Position numbers and translations under genes: made by a program. The notes below the pieces were generated by a model. That model worked only from the letters and a program-made list of their open reading frames with translations, was not told the origin of the DNA and searched no databases. Below, piece after piece: positions 45,296-57,700 of a stretch of DNA of 64,000 nucleotides (position 1 is its first letter; each line of letters begins with the position of its first letter). Source of the stretch: Leptidea sinapis (taxonomy: Eukaryota > Arthropoda > Insecta > Lepidoptera > Pieridae); contig NC_066311.1 in the NCBI RefSeq assembly GCF_905404315.1, positions 3,844,001 through 3,908,000 on the forward strand. The letters run 5' to 3'.

Positions 45296-46150
45296 ATACA
45301 ACACTATCAGTTAGAAAGTTGTTACACAAACGTTTAAAAGTGCAGTTCTACAATGATTCTGTTTGTATTAGCAGCACCAACTATAAAGTTACTGGAAATA
45401 TTAAGGGTAGGCTATACATAATCGAAATGAAACTTATAAATGAAAAATATATGGTTTCCAAAGATCTATGGCATCAGAGATTAGGGCATGCTAACAGAAA
45501 TCAGCTGAAGATGATGAACATTCCCTACAGTACCATGTGAGCCGTGTATGCAAGGTAAGTCCACACGTTTGCCTGTTCCTCCAACTTCAAAACCACGTTC
45601 TCATGACATAGGTGAGTTGGTGCATACTGACATATCCGGTCCTGTCACTACTCCTACATCTAGTGGAGAGATTTACTACCATACAATCATTGACGATACA
45701 CATTTTTGTGAAGTATATTTACTAAAAAGAAAAAGTGTAGCAACTAATAGCCCCATTGACTATATCAATAGAATTCAAAGACAGACAGGAAATAAATGAA
45801 GGTGAATTTTAAAATGACAAAATTCACCAATTTTGCAGGGAAAGAGGTATTACACAGCAACTTATATCACCATACAGTCCGCAATCAAACGGGGTAGCAG
45901 AAAGGATGAATATTTACAACAGAGCCAGGACATTTCTAGTTGAAACCGGATTACCAAATACATTATGGGGTGAAGCAGTCAGATGTGCTGTCTAGCAAAT
46001 AAATAGGTGTCCATCTTCTGCTATTAATTTTCAAACACCAGCAGAAAAGATGTTAGGAAACAAGGACTTGACAAAACTAAAAGTATTTGGATCTAAGGCT
46101 TGGGTGCATATAGTACCAGGACAGGACAAACTTCTAGAAAGAGCAAATGT
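45296..46150 (+). pseudogene. Copia GAG-pre-integrase and integrase, broken
   Basis: Seen: KDLWHQRLGHANRNQLKMM (pre-integrase), HDIGELVHTDISGPVTTPT (start of the integrase core), QQLISPYSPQSNGVAERMN (late integrase core with its Glu) and TPAEKMLGNKDLTKLKVFGS. Stops at 45538 and 45797, and another near 45993, disable it. Confidence 0.75.
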
Positions 46151-46199
46151 AATGAGATTATAGACATGGGAAGAAGCTACATTGCCAAGGGGTTATAAG

Positions 46200-47029
46200 C
46201 TATAGATACCAAATGGATTTTTAGGACAAAACAGGATGGCACTAATAAGGCAAGACTTGTAGCAAAGGGCTTTCAGCAAAGTAGTCAGGATAACTATTAT
46301 ATCCCAGTAGCTAAAATATCTACAGTCAGATTAATGATGAGCTTGGCTGTACAACAAGATACATCACTGAAACAGTTAGATGTTCTAACTGCCTTTTTAC
46401 ATGGTAACTTAAGCACAGATGTATACATTAAATGCCCAAAAGGAATGCAAATTACAAAAGGAAAAGTTCTAAGGTTAAAAAAGGCGTTATATGGATTTAA
46501 GGAAGCACCTAAGTGCTGGTATCAAAGATTTCACATTTCATAACAGAAAAAGGATTTACACAGTCAAAGTATGATTCATGTTTATATGGAAAAGACAAGA
46601 AATGGATATTATTGTATGTTGATGATATTTTATTCCTCGGAGGTGACCATAATATTATAAAAGAATTAGAAAAGCAATTTAAAGTAAAGAACTTAGGAGA
46701 AGTATGTGTAACTAAGTAACTACTTGGGATTAGAAGTAACACGAGAAAAAGATGATAACAAGAGAGAAGACTGGAAATAAGACAAACTACAATGATAGAG
46801 ATAATTTTAGAAAAGTTTAAAATTCAGGATTGTAAAGGAAGCCAAACTCCAATGGAAACTAACTTTAATGCAAAGATAATATCACCTTCGGATGTAATAG
46901 AAGGACCATTTAAGGAATTAATAGGTTCTTTATTGTATATTTCTACAAACCGTAGACCGGATATCTTTTATGCGGTTTTTATACCCGAGTAGATTCCTCG
47001 ACAAGCCCACACAGGAATTATGGACAGCA
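46200..47029 (+). pseudogene. Copia reverse transcriptase, broken
   Basis: Segments in order: LKQLDVLTAFLHGNLSTDVY (motif with catalytic Asp), LKKALYGFKEAPKCWYQRF, and ILLYVDDILFLGG (YVDD box). Then IEIILEKFKIQDCKGSQTPM and TNRRPDIFYAV. Frameshifts near 46540 and 46720 split it, and the frame breaks again at about 46985 shortly before the LINE insertion. Confidence 0.8.
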
Positions 47030-47343
47030 GGTTTTTTTTTTTTTTTATGGAATAGGAGGACAAACGAGCGTACGGGTCACCTGGTGTTAAGTGATCACCG
47101 CCGCCCACACTCTCCTGCAACACCAGAGGAATCACAAGAGCGTTGCCGGCCTTTAAGGAAGGTGTACGCGCTTTTCTTGAAGGTACCCATGTCGTATCGT
47201 CCCGGAAACACCGCACAAGGAAGCTCATTCCACAGCTTCGTGGTACGAGGAAGAAAGCTCCTTGAAAACCGCACTGTGGAGGACCGCCACACATCCAGAT
47301 GGTGGGGATGATATCGTAACTTGTGGCGTGTCGTGCGAAGGTA
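47030..47343 (-). mobile_element. Jockey-like LINE 3' end (family B) inserted in copia
   Basis: Plus-strand poly(T), then the reverse complement of the B tail. The minus strand reads HHLDVWRSSTVRFSRSFLPR and YDMGTFKKSAYTFLKGRQR without a stop. Copia sequence GGACAGCAGG directly precedes it. Confidence 0.75.
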
Positions 47344-47700
47344 AGGAACGTTGTGGTCTGAAAGAAGATATTGTGACAAAAATTGAGAAAGCTATGCTGA
47401 GATGGTTTGGACATGTCGAGAGTATGAATGAAGAACGATTGACGAAGAAAGTGTATAAGGCCAGTGTGAATGAAAGTGTTGGAAGGGTGGTCCACCTAGG
47501 TGGACGTTTCAAGATCAAATCAGGGACGTCTTGAAAAATGGCCAGGTCAAGAGTACCTTAAACCGGAGAGCATGTATGAAAGGAATAATGAAATTGGACG
47601 AAGCGAAACAAGTATGTAAGGATCGTAGCAAGTGGAAAGAAGTGGTCTCTGCCTACCCCTACGGGAAAGAGGCGTGATTTTATGTATGTATGTATGTATG
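47344..47700 (+). mobile_element. RTE-type LINE 3' end, head-to-head with the B fragment
   Basis: Encodes KIEKAMLRWFGHVESMNEER, shifts frame after NESVGR, and continues to the WKEVVSAYPYGKEA end. It stops in an ATGTATGTATG tail. Copia resumes at 47701 (AAGAGAGGTCAGGGG). Confidence 0.75.
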
Positions 47701-48188
47701 GTAAGAGAGGTCAGGGGCTGTTATATAAGAAGACAGGTGATTATACAAAACTAGAAACTTACTCGGATGCAGACTGGGCAGCAGATAGATCTGACTGTAA
47801 ATGTATCTATACAGGTGAGAATTTAATTACATGGTTCTCTAGGAAGCAGACGTGTACCGCTCTCTCAACGGCGGAGGCTGAGTATGTTGCAGGAGAGCAT
47901 GCAGTGAGCGAGCTTATGGGGGTGATCTCTCATTTCTTGAATGATAGGATAGTTTCAGCCCGCTTAATAATAGACAATCAAAGCACTATCAAGATTATCA
48001 ATAATCAGAAAAATACTAGAGCTTCTAAGCATATAGCAATTAAATACCATTATGTAAAAGATCTTATTCATAAGAAAATAGTGTCTATTTCATATATACG
48101 TACTAATGAAAATACTGCAGACATTTTCACCAAATCATTGCCAATCAGCAAACATGCATACTTTTGTAATAAGTTAAATTTGATTTGA
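47701..48188 (+). pseudogene. Copia RNase H domain
   Basis: An intact frame reads KLETYSDADWAADRSDCKC, ALSTAEAEYVAGEHAVSELM, IDNQSTIKIINNQKNTRASK and ENTADIFTKSLP, the full set of copia RNase H hallmarks including the acidic residues. It ends at the natural stop at 48186-48188. It is cut off from the rest of the polyprotein by the LINE insertions. Confidence 0.85.
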
Positions 48189-48388
48189 TTTAACTAAATA
48201 TTTAAAACTAAACTATTGTGGGTGTTGTCCACACTACTTTTGAAAGTTGTTTATGTACCTATCTACACATTATATTTTACTATGATTTTTGTATGAACAT
48301 ATATACAGTTAAGAATGCATATAGTGGACATATTGTAATAGAGTTGATACATGTTAGAGTTATTATAGAATTCTTTAAATTGAGGGGC

Positions 48389-48550
48389 TGTATTGAGTAT
48401 AATTTATGTTGTCTGTGGTCCACTCATGAACATCACTAGTTTTAATAAACAACCCTAGGATTTTTCTACTCTGTGCTAACCTAAGATTTGCTCCTCTGTG
48501 AAGAATCAAGATGGTGCCCGTTAATTAAGTTATTTCATTAATAAAACTTA
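48389..48550 (+). repeat. Copia 3' LTR
   Basis: Starts TGTATTGAGTATAATTTATG after the purine-rich tract; the body is shared with 43039-43207. Confidence 0.7.
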
Positions 48551-48687
48551 AGACTTGTGTAAAAAAGAACTTAAAATCTTCTAAAAATCTTAGTATGAAT
48601 ACGCGTTCTTATTTCGTTATATATATGAAAAACAACATAAAAGTCAATACCCGTTTGACAATTATCAAGATAAATAGATTGCTAATG

Positions 48688-48762
48688 CTAAACGGCGCCA
48701 ATTTGTACAATCGGTAGAGTTAACTGGAATGCGTTTTCTATATACTTCGAGCTGTTTCCCGC
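48688..48762 (-). CDS. FAM114A: FAM114A exon 10 (last coding)
   Basis: Follows a TTTTTTTTTCAG acceptor and encodes AGNSSKYIENAFQLTLPIVQ plus IGAV and stop. It matches the conserved FAM114 C-terminus. Phase 0. Confidence 0.85.
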   Translation of the reverse strand, partial: AGNSSKYIENAFQLTLPIVQIGAV

Positions 48763-51700
48763 CTGAAAAAAAACAATGCATTTCATTAGTACCTCGAAAG
48801 ACGATAATCTTGAACGAAGTCTATGAATGAGGGTAGTTGGAAATAGTCTCACTGACGAAAGGCATTGGATGCGGAATAAAAACTGTACTGGTCGTGTCGA
48901 TAAGTTGAAACTCCTCCCGCCACCTCCCATTTCATTAGTATGTCGAAAATCTTGAGCGGTGTCAATGAATGAGGGTAGTTAAAAATAGTCTCACTGGCTA
49001 AAGGCATTGGGTGCGGTTTGGATTACCGCGGAATAAAAGCTGTACTGGTCGTGCGTGATAAGTTGAAACTCCTCTCGCTACCTTTTTTCACTTTTCCTCG
49101 GAGATCTGTGACGTCATAATACAAGTATTAGTACAGTAGCGTAACTCAGCCGTCTGCTTGAAATTTATACGTACGTCTGGGCGGAGGGCGCATACAATAA
49201 TATTGGCATAGCTCGTAACTCAATAGTTTTATCTTCCCAAGATATATTATACCAGTGGGAGCCTCCCACTTTGCACAGGATGCCAACTCGATTATGGGTA
49301 CCACAACGGAACCTATTTCTGCCGTGAATCTTTAACTGATTACTATGTGTAAGCATTATTGTGTTTCGGTCCGAAGGGCGCCGTAGCTAGTGAAATTACT
49401 GTGCAAATGAGACTTGACATGTTATGTCTCAAGGTGACGAGCGCAACTGTATTGTTCGAATCAGCTCAGAAATTTTGGGTTTTTCAAAAAACCTGAGCGG
49501 CACTGCTTTGTAATTGGCATGGCGTATCAAATACCATCAGCTGAAGGTCCCGCTCGTCTCATCCCTTATTTAAAAAAAAAATATTTAAGCAATTATTTAT
49601 ATGATGAATATGAATGTTTGTTTCCGAGTCATGGATGTTTATATCGATTTATGTATGTTTAAGTAAGTATATTGTATTAAATATATTGTTGTCTTGGACC
49701 CATAGTACACACTATGCCTAGTTTGGGGCACGATAATTTGTGTAAGAGTGTCAATATTATTATTATTATTAAAAAAAAACTACAAACCTCTAAAAAGACA
49801 TTGGTAATATAATCGTTGATATGCTGACCGTCTTCTGTGGGGACCTTTTGTAGTCGTTCCGTGAACAGTGTGGCCAGTTCACCGATATGTTTCGTTAGAA
49901 CTACGGTCAACCTGGATATATTTTATACTCTATATTGGTGAGTGTTTAGAATTATATATACAGTGTATAATCTTATATCTTTAAACTATCAATTCCAAAA
50001 ATCCATCAAGGTAGAGTTCAATTATTAAAAAATGTAGTTTTATCAATATTATTAGAATACAATGGTAAATTTCGCCACTATATACAAGATAATAGCTCAG
50101 ATGGGACATTGGTTGATCCGGAAAGCAGAAGACCTCGGTCCAAATCCAGATGTCCTATTAGTTTTTTTTTTGTTAAGTTTTGTACATTTTTATAAATCCG
50201 AGAAAGGCATATATCGCTAAAGCACCTTCCAAACTAATTTTTTATGTATATTACTGCCATCGTAAAATATTCAATTGATTGACAAAGAGTGGCAGTTGAG
50301 TTTCTTGTATGTTCTTCTCACGAGCTCAACTTTTTCCGAAAATATGGTAGTTTCATTTCATTTTAAAGAAATATTTATAGTGACGATTCAAAAGCGCTTA
50401 GTTTAAGCCTAATTGAATAAAGTTTATTTGACTTTGACTTTGAAAAAAAGAACAAAAAATTATACTATTTTAAAGCGAATACCTTCCATCATCATCATCA
50501 GCCGGAAGACGTCCACTGCTGTACAAAGGCCTCCCCCAATGATTTCCACGAAGATTGGTCCTCATCCAACGTATTTCGGCGATCTTGACCAGATCGTCGG
50601 TCCATCTTGTGGGGGGCCTACCAACACTGTGTTTTCCGATACGTGGTCGCCATTCGAGGACTTTACTGCCACACGGCCATCTATCCATCGAACTATGTCC
50701 TGCCCTGCCCACTGCCACTTCAGTTTCGCAATCATTTGGACTATGTCGGTAGTTATGGTTCTCCTACGGATCTTAAGCGAATACCTTACTTTTTTTAAAT
50801 TTCAATAATAACAGATAAGGTGCTATACTGACTGAGTTAGGGCATCCGCTTCATCAGCAGTGGATCTCCTGGCCTTCACCAGCAACATCTCTCCAGTTTT
50901 ATGGTACAGCTGCAGAGAGAGCGCGCTCGCTTTGGCCAGCCCGCTCACAGCTTGTTTGTAAACCACTTTCTCGCTTACTTCGCTCTCATTTTCCAACCAA
51001 GCGAGTATCTCTGTGTACTGCCTGAAAATTAATTTTTATATAAATTCTTACTAATATATATCTTAATAATAAAAAAAATATTGAATTAGGCGTTACTTTG
51101 CGGAAATCCATAATTATACAAATGATTTAAGTTTTCTTTAGTGTTAATTCCGCCAATATTTGTTTTTAAAACAATTCGACACGTGTTTCGCCTCTACACG
51201 AGGCATCCTCAGGACGTGTTGTCTCGCCAAAATCTGGCACGAGAACAGAGCCAGGAATTAACACTAAAGAAAACTTAAATAATTTGTATCTTAATAATAG
51301 ACCACGGGGAGAGTTCCGAAGAGCTGCATGACTCACCATAAATTAGGATATCATCCCCACTATCTGGATTTTCAAGGATCTTTCTTCTACATACCACAAA
51401 GCTGTGGCATGAGCTTCCTTGTGCGATGTTTCCGGGATGATACGACATGGGTACCTTCAAAAAAAGCGCGTATACCTTCCTTAAAGGCCGGCTACGCTAC
51501 TGTGATTCCTCTGGTGTTGCATGGTGCAAGGGAATGTGGGCGGCGGTGATCACTTAACACCAGGTGATACGGGTCACCTGGTTTCCACTTTAACAACAAA
51601 AAATTACCAGATATCCATCGAGTAATTAAATATCGAAGTTACTTTTTTTATATGAAAATAAGGGACGAGACGATCAGGACGTTCAGCTGATGGTAATTGA

Positions 51701-54700
51701 TACGCCCTGCCCATTACAAAGCAGAGCCGCTCAGGATTCTAGAAAAAACCCAAAAATTCTGAGCGGCACTACAACTGCGCTCGTCACCTTGAGACATAAA
51801 TGTTAAGTCTCATTTTCCCAGTGATTTCCGATCGAAACACAGTAGTGCTTACACATTACGGCAGAACGCCGTTGTCGTACCCACAATATAGCCGGCATCC
51901 TGTGCAAAAGAGCCTTCCACTGGTAACTGTTAATTAACAATCAATCTTTCGAAGTAACATTTTACTCCACTAAGTGGTTTCTTAGTCGTTAGTGGTTCTT
52001 TTCGTTCATGTAAAGATTATTCCTAATTCATCGACAAAATGTTTCAGTTGTTGTTGATCTAAATAAGATTTTTTTTTATCAACAGATTACAACCCGAGAT
52101 TTAAGATGTCTTGGCAATAGTAGTTATTTTATCTAAACCCATGCTTTAAATCCTCTATTAAAGATTCTGAAACAGTTAGCTTATTGCCAACATTAAAACA
52201 CCCAATGTTCTAATAAGCATTACATCATCTAAACGAGTGTTGTAATGTTGTACTGAATTTCATTTTTTCGATCCCTTCATGCGCAAAGAGTTTCAACAGA
52301 CAGCCACATTCTTATTGCTCGATGCGTGGTATCTGTATGAATTTCAAAAAAAGAACATATTCGTTTACGCGCGTTCCACACTACCAGAATGTCGCGCGCC
52401 GTAAAAAAAAAGTAGGTTAATCGAATCCCCGCCATTTTTCTTCGATATTTTTGGTTACAACAAATGAGCGATTCAACATTATATTCGAGTGTATTTTAAT
52501 TATTTCACTATACAAAATGTAAATTACTACTAAAATAAATAATTGTTTCAATAATACTTAGTTTATTTGTATATAATCAGTAATGAATGATATTAGGTTA
52601 CTACTAGGACTGGTGTTTTAATGTTAGCAGTAAGCTGTTTCAGAATCTTTTAGAGGATTCATATTATGGGTGTAGATAAAGTCTTGTATGCAACTGTTGA
52701 TAATTAGGTATTAAAACACTCATGTGATACTATTATATATGATAAACCCACATTCGTGTTTCAATACTCCTTATTACACAACAGTTGCATAAATAATTAT
52801 TAAATGCATTGTGTAAATAGTCTGTGGATGGGCTTTGTAAGACTTCCATTCCATTGATCGCTGGAAATGCAAGCCCTTCCAAGCATATGCAACTAACTTA
52901 AACAGGTCACTTAGGCGATCAGTCAGCCTTGTCTCACTCCCCGTTTAAGTACCAGTGGGAGGCTCCTTTGCACAGGATGCCGGCTAGATTATGGATACCA
53001 CAACGGCGCCTATTTCTGCTGTGAAGCATTACTGTGTTTCGGTCTGAAGGGCACCGTAGCTAGTAAAATTACTGGGCAAATGAGACCTAACATCTTATGT
53101 CTCAAGGTGACGAGCGCAGTTGTAGTGCCAATCAGAATTTTTGGGGTTTTACAAGAATCCTGAGCAGCACTGCATTGTAATGGGCAGGGCGTATCCATTA
53201 CCATCAGCTGTACGTCCTGCTCGTCTCGTCCCTTATTTTCACAACAAAAAAAAATTATCGAAATCGTAAGTACGTGCGGTGGCCCCTACAGAGTAGGCCT
53301 GCCAGTAGGGACTCACGAACGAGCTGTGAAGTATACGCGAGTTTTGTTGTCACCTACTTCACAGTCTACTTCGTAGTAACATAAAAGTCATTGTGATTCA
53401 AATCATAATTTATTTAGCTTCTTATAAAATTACTTACGATTAAATCCCTATTTATGTTATAGAAAAAACTGAGCTATTTTTATAAGTTGACCTTATCCTA
53501 GGTGGGTACAGTTTTTTGGTAAAGAAGACAACCTTAATGTCGTCTAAAGCGGTAAGAGAGTCACGCGATAGAGAGGCAACTTCTAGGTGAATAAAAATGT
53601 AGGTTAATAGCGCTGTGTGATCTGAATTACACCTTATTGTATAGCAGCAAGAGTCCCTATTTCTTTAATTAATTGTGCGGAGTGAGACTTCCGTGCGATC
53701 AAAATTGCAATCAGACTGTGGTTATTTGTTTCAGTGGTGTTTCCAAGTTGATGCAACATAAAATCCTTACAAAAAAATAGGGGTAGACCAGTCTAAAAAG
53801 CTGGCAACGCTCCTGTCTCTACCCAGGATTTGCAATATGGGAGGTTGTGATCAATCTCTTCATACCCGTCCCCTACTTTTTGTAAAGGATACATTTCCAA
53901 GATATCTCACTTTATCAGCGGCTGGAACTGCATCTTCAGCCCAATATCCCTGGTGGCTCGTTGCAGCTTCTCATGGAACACATCCTCCTTGGATTTGCCT
54001 TCGGCATGCTCTTCATCATCACTGTCCTCGTCGTCGGGCATTTCACATAATTCTGAAACACAAGTGAACTTTTTCTACATTCATATTTATAAATAAAATT
54101 AAACTGCTGGTTTATGTCAAAGCTACAATTTTTATAAGCAACTTAAACAGAAAGAGAAAGTTGTTTAATTTTTTTTTCTTTGTTAATGTAGAAAGGTTAT
54201 ACTTTTATATTGATAATGCTGAAAACTTGGCAACACTACTAGTTAAAGGCATGAAGGCATTTATATTCGCAATTGATTATTTTAGAATTCTCTTTGATGT
54301 CAGTTCAAACTACCACCGCTTCGGAAACAAATGGCGCTCTGAAAGAGAAGAAACGGCGCAAGAAACACTCCCAACATTCTTTTTTTGAGCTCTTTTTTTT
54401 AAATAAAATATGTAATATTATACTGTCGTTGTTATCGCTATAAAACAAACATAATCTAGTCCCAGGCTGTCCAATATTCAGCTGTGGAGTAGTAAGATTT
54501 ACGACAGTCATTTTGTAACAAAACATTTAATTTTTTTTATAGGTAATGCCTGAACAGTGGCTGGGACTTTATTATAAAAGTGTATATAATTACCCATAAA
54601 GCTATTATATATATTATGAAGCCTAGTAGAATTAGTTACAAGCAATTCTTTATTCCTAGTGCCCTTATTAGTACTGCCAAATATACAGAAACTACACAAG

Positions 54701-57700
54701 TAAATGGCGGGAGATAATTTCTCCATTAGCATTATAAGAATAAAAATATATCATTGTTATATTAGCTTTGTTATATTATGCTTTTTGAAACAAATTCTAT
54801 ATGCCTATTGAATGATAAACACTGACCTGCAACTTGCTGAAGTGTCTCCTTAATATCTTGTCTCTTGGCCGGATCAGCACTTTTGAGTCTATCATCAATC
54901 CTCATATTGACCTGTCTTGATAACATCTCTAAAGCCTCCAAATGTATTAACCCTAAAAATAATTATACATAAATAAAAGCAATTGTTTTGTTTTACGAAA
55001 CCACGACACAAGTGAAACTTTTCTCTCAAAATAACATATTAATATCAGCATAGAAAAAAAACAAATTATATATTATGCTTTACATATTGATTACATTAAA
55101 ATATGATATTAGAAAAAAAATTGGTGGCAGGTGTGGGGTTCGAACCTACTCTCCCTCTCGGGAATGTTAAATCTGGCGCCTTAGACCGCGCAGCCAATCT
55201 GACTTGAAAGCAGTAGTTGATATAACTTCACCCCACCGCGGCCGATTGTAATGCAATAGATGGCCGAAAAAGTTTGAGGTGTTGTAATTAAAGTTTCACT
55301 TTTAAATATATAATAAGTCACCCTGAATACTAAGTTAGTACTCGCCAGTATGAAGTATTTGAATGTTTGTTTCCGTGTCATGGGTATTGTGGCTGTTGCT
55401 GGAAAAAACTAGTAACAAGAAACAGAGAGAAATGGAGTGAAATAGAGGAGCCTTTCACCTAGTTGAGTTTTCCTATGGAATCCTAGATTCCTATTCCATC
55501 GGGAAAAAACCCCTTATTATATATTATTGTAATCTTAGAAGATAAAGCTTTTATTATAATTTACACAAATCTTGACTTTATGCCTAATGTGTCACATTAC
55601 TCCAATAAAAAAATCACTGCAATTTAATAAGAAATTTTAAGCAGAACAATCAACATGTCAGTCAACTTTTTACACGCTTTTTATTAGCTTCACCTGTATG
55701 TTTGTAACCGACTTCTTTGGGCGCGATTTTGACCCACTTTAAACGGCTAGATTTCATTCAAACTTTGTAGATTTATCGAGGACCGATGACATTACACTAA
55801 TTTGACAAGATTATTCCATTATTCAATATGCAAAATAAGATTTTTGCCAATTTATATAATTTTAGAATAAATAAATCACTAAAAAGCACCATCTAGTAAT
55901 TTATTGTAAACTACAAAGGAACCGCGCGACATGTCAAGACAGTTCCACAAGCTTATAGTATCTAATTCGTTTAGAAGCGAATAGATGGCGCTGAATTAAG
56001 TGATCTTCCAATTAACTTTAACATTTTTATTCGCAGATATTAAAATCCCTGCATTTAATCTAAAAAATTTAACTAAAAAATTAAAAATAAATAATAGTTC
56101 AAAAAAAAACTAAAAAACACGCTTTATATAAAATTCAACTAAAAAATAGAAAATAAATTTTAATGAATTTAAATTGAAAATAGTGTAAGAAAATATATTT
56201 CCTTATAAACAAAAGCGTGGGGTGTAGAAGAATTATAATAAAAAAAATATATTTCTACGTAAAAAAAAAGCGTGGGGTGCTTTTTAAGATATTATTAAAA
56301 TAATAATTCTTACACTATTTTCAATTTAAATTCATTAAAATTTAATTTCAATTTTTTAGTTGAATTTTATATAAAGCGTGTTTATTAATTTTTTTAAAAC
56401 TATTATTTTTTTATATACATAAAAGGGTGCAGACGGGTAAGATGCTCATGTGATGGGATGTGGTTAGGCAACTCACCTGGACATCCGCGACACCAGGGGA
56501 TCAAGAGATGCGTTGCCGGCCTTAAGTTGAGTATGCTCTAAGCTAGAAGGTCCCTAAGTCATTAATTTCCAGAAGTTTTTCGCAAAATGCGCGTTTGTAA
56601 AATGCCAGACGTAAATATGGTGCGCTGGGAACTTCGGTTTTAGTCGTACTTTCCGGTGGTGGAATTCGGCTGCTGGGAGCAACCTATTGATGGTAATCTA
56701 AAACAAACGAGCATTTGGGACACCCTAAGTCAAGTGATCACCGCCGCCCGTTATCGGCCCTTTTGAAAAGCGTACGCGCTTTTTTTGAAGGAGTTGTATC
56801 GTCCTAGAAACACTGCACAAGGAAGCTCATTCCACAGCTTGGTTGTAGATTGAAGAAAGCTGTAAAGGTTGTACATGGAACACCACACGGAGTGGCGTGT
56901 TGGGCGAAGGTGGAATTCGGCGGCTGAAATGGTCAAACAGCTCTTCGGAACACTAGTTAGATTGAAAAATTCTTAATAATACGAATACTTAAGAAAATTC
57001 TTAACAACATACCCTCAAAATCATCAAACAGTGTCTCATAATGTACTTCCTTCGCTTCTCTCTTGGCTTCTCTTATCTTATCCTCTTCATCGGCTCTTTC
57101 TTTAGCCTCTCTTAATATCTGCGACAGTATTGGCTTGTCACCAGAGTCCAAGCCAAGCATGGCCCGTTTCTTAGCCAGGCCAGGATCACCGTCCTGGAGA
57201 ACTTCCATTGTCTTCTTACCTATTGTCTCTAATGTGTCAAGGCCACCAGCAATTACTTTTGTGCCTGTAAGTTAAAGTTTTACCATCTAAATTTGAGGTT
57301 ATAATTAAGTTATTTAAACAATTTAGAGACTTCTTTGTTAAAAAATAACTTGTACAACAACAAAATATATTTAAGTAATACTTATTACATTACAGTAGCT
57401 GGTAAATGCTACAACACTTGACATCTCTTTTTTCTTTTGCTTCTTATTTCCTCTAGATGCTTTATACCTACCTACCTACTAAGCTAGAGGTCCCGGGTTC
57501 AAATCCCGGTAGGTGCAAGCATTTATATGATGAATATGGATGTTTGTTTCCGAGGATGGATGGATGTTTAAATGTATTTATGTATGTTTAAGTTAGTATA
57601 TTGTATTAAATATATCATTGTCTTGTAACCCATAACACAGGCTATATATGCTTAATTTGGGGCAAGATAATTTGTGTAAAAAGTGTGTCAATATTATATT

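Larger units (their letters stand above)
43039..48550 (+). mobile_element. Copia-type LTR retrotransposon, decayed, with nested insertions
   Basis: Two related LTRs (43039-43207 and 48389-48550) bracket gag, protease, integrase, RT and RNase H segments in copia order. The coding parts are broken by stops and frameshifts, by a 1.15-kb foreign segment (44145-45295), and by two LINE ends (47030-47700). A purine-rich TTGAGGGGC precedes the 3' LTR. Its end lies only 138 bp downstream of the FAM114A stop codon, in the opposite orientation. Confidence 0.85.

Noticed and set aside
46968..47495. Minus-strand 175-codon frame inside copia
   Set aside because: It joins antisense RTE, LINE tail and copia sequence; only the short LINE C-terminal segment is meaningful.
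48688..48930. 80-codon minus frame as one exon
   Set aside because: Only 48688-48762 is coding; the rest is intron with a tandem duplication, and the TTTTTTCAG acceptor marks the boundary.
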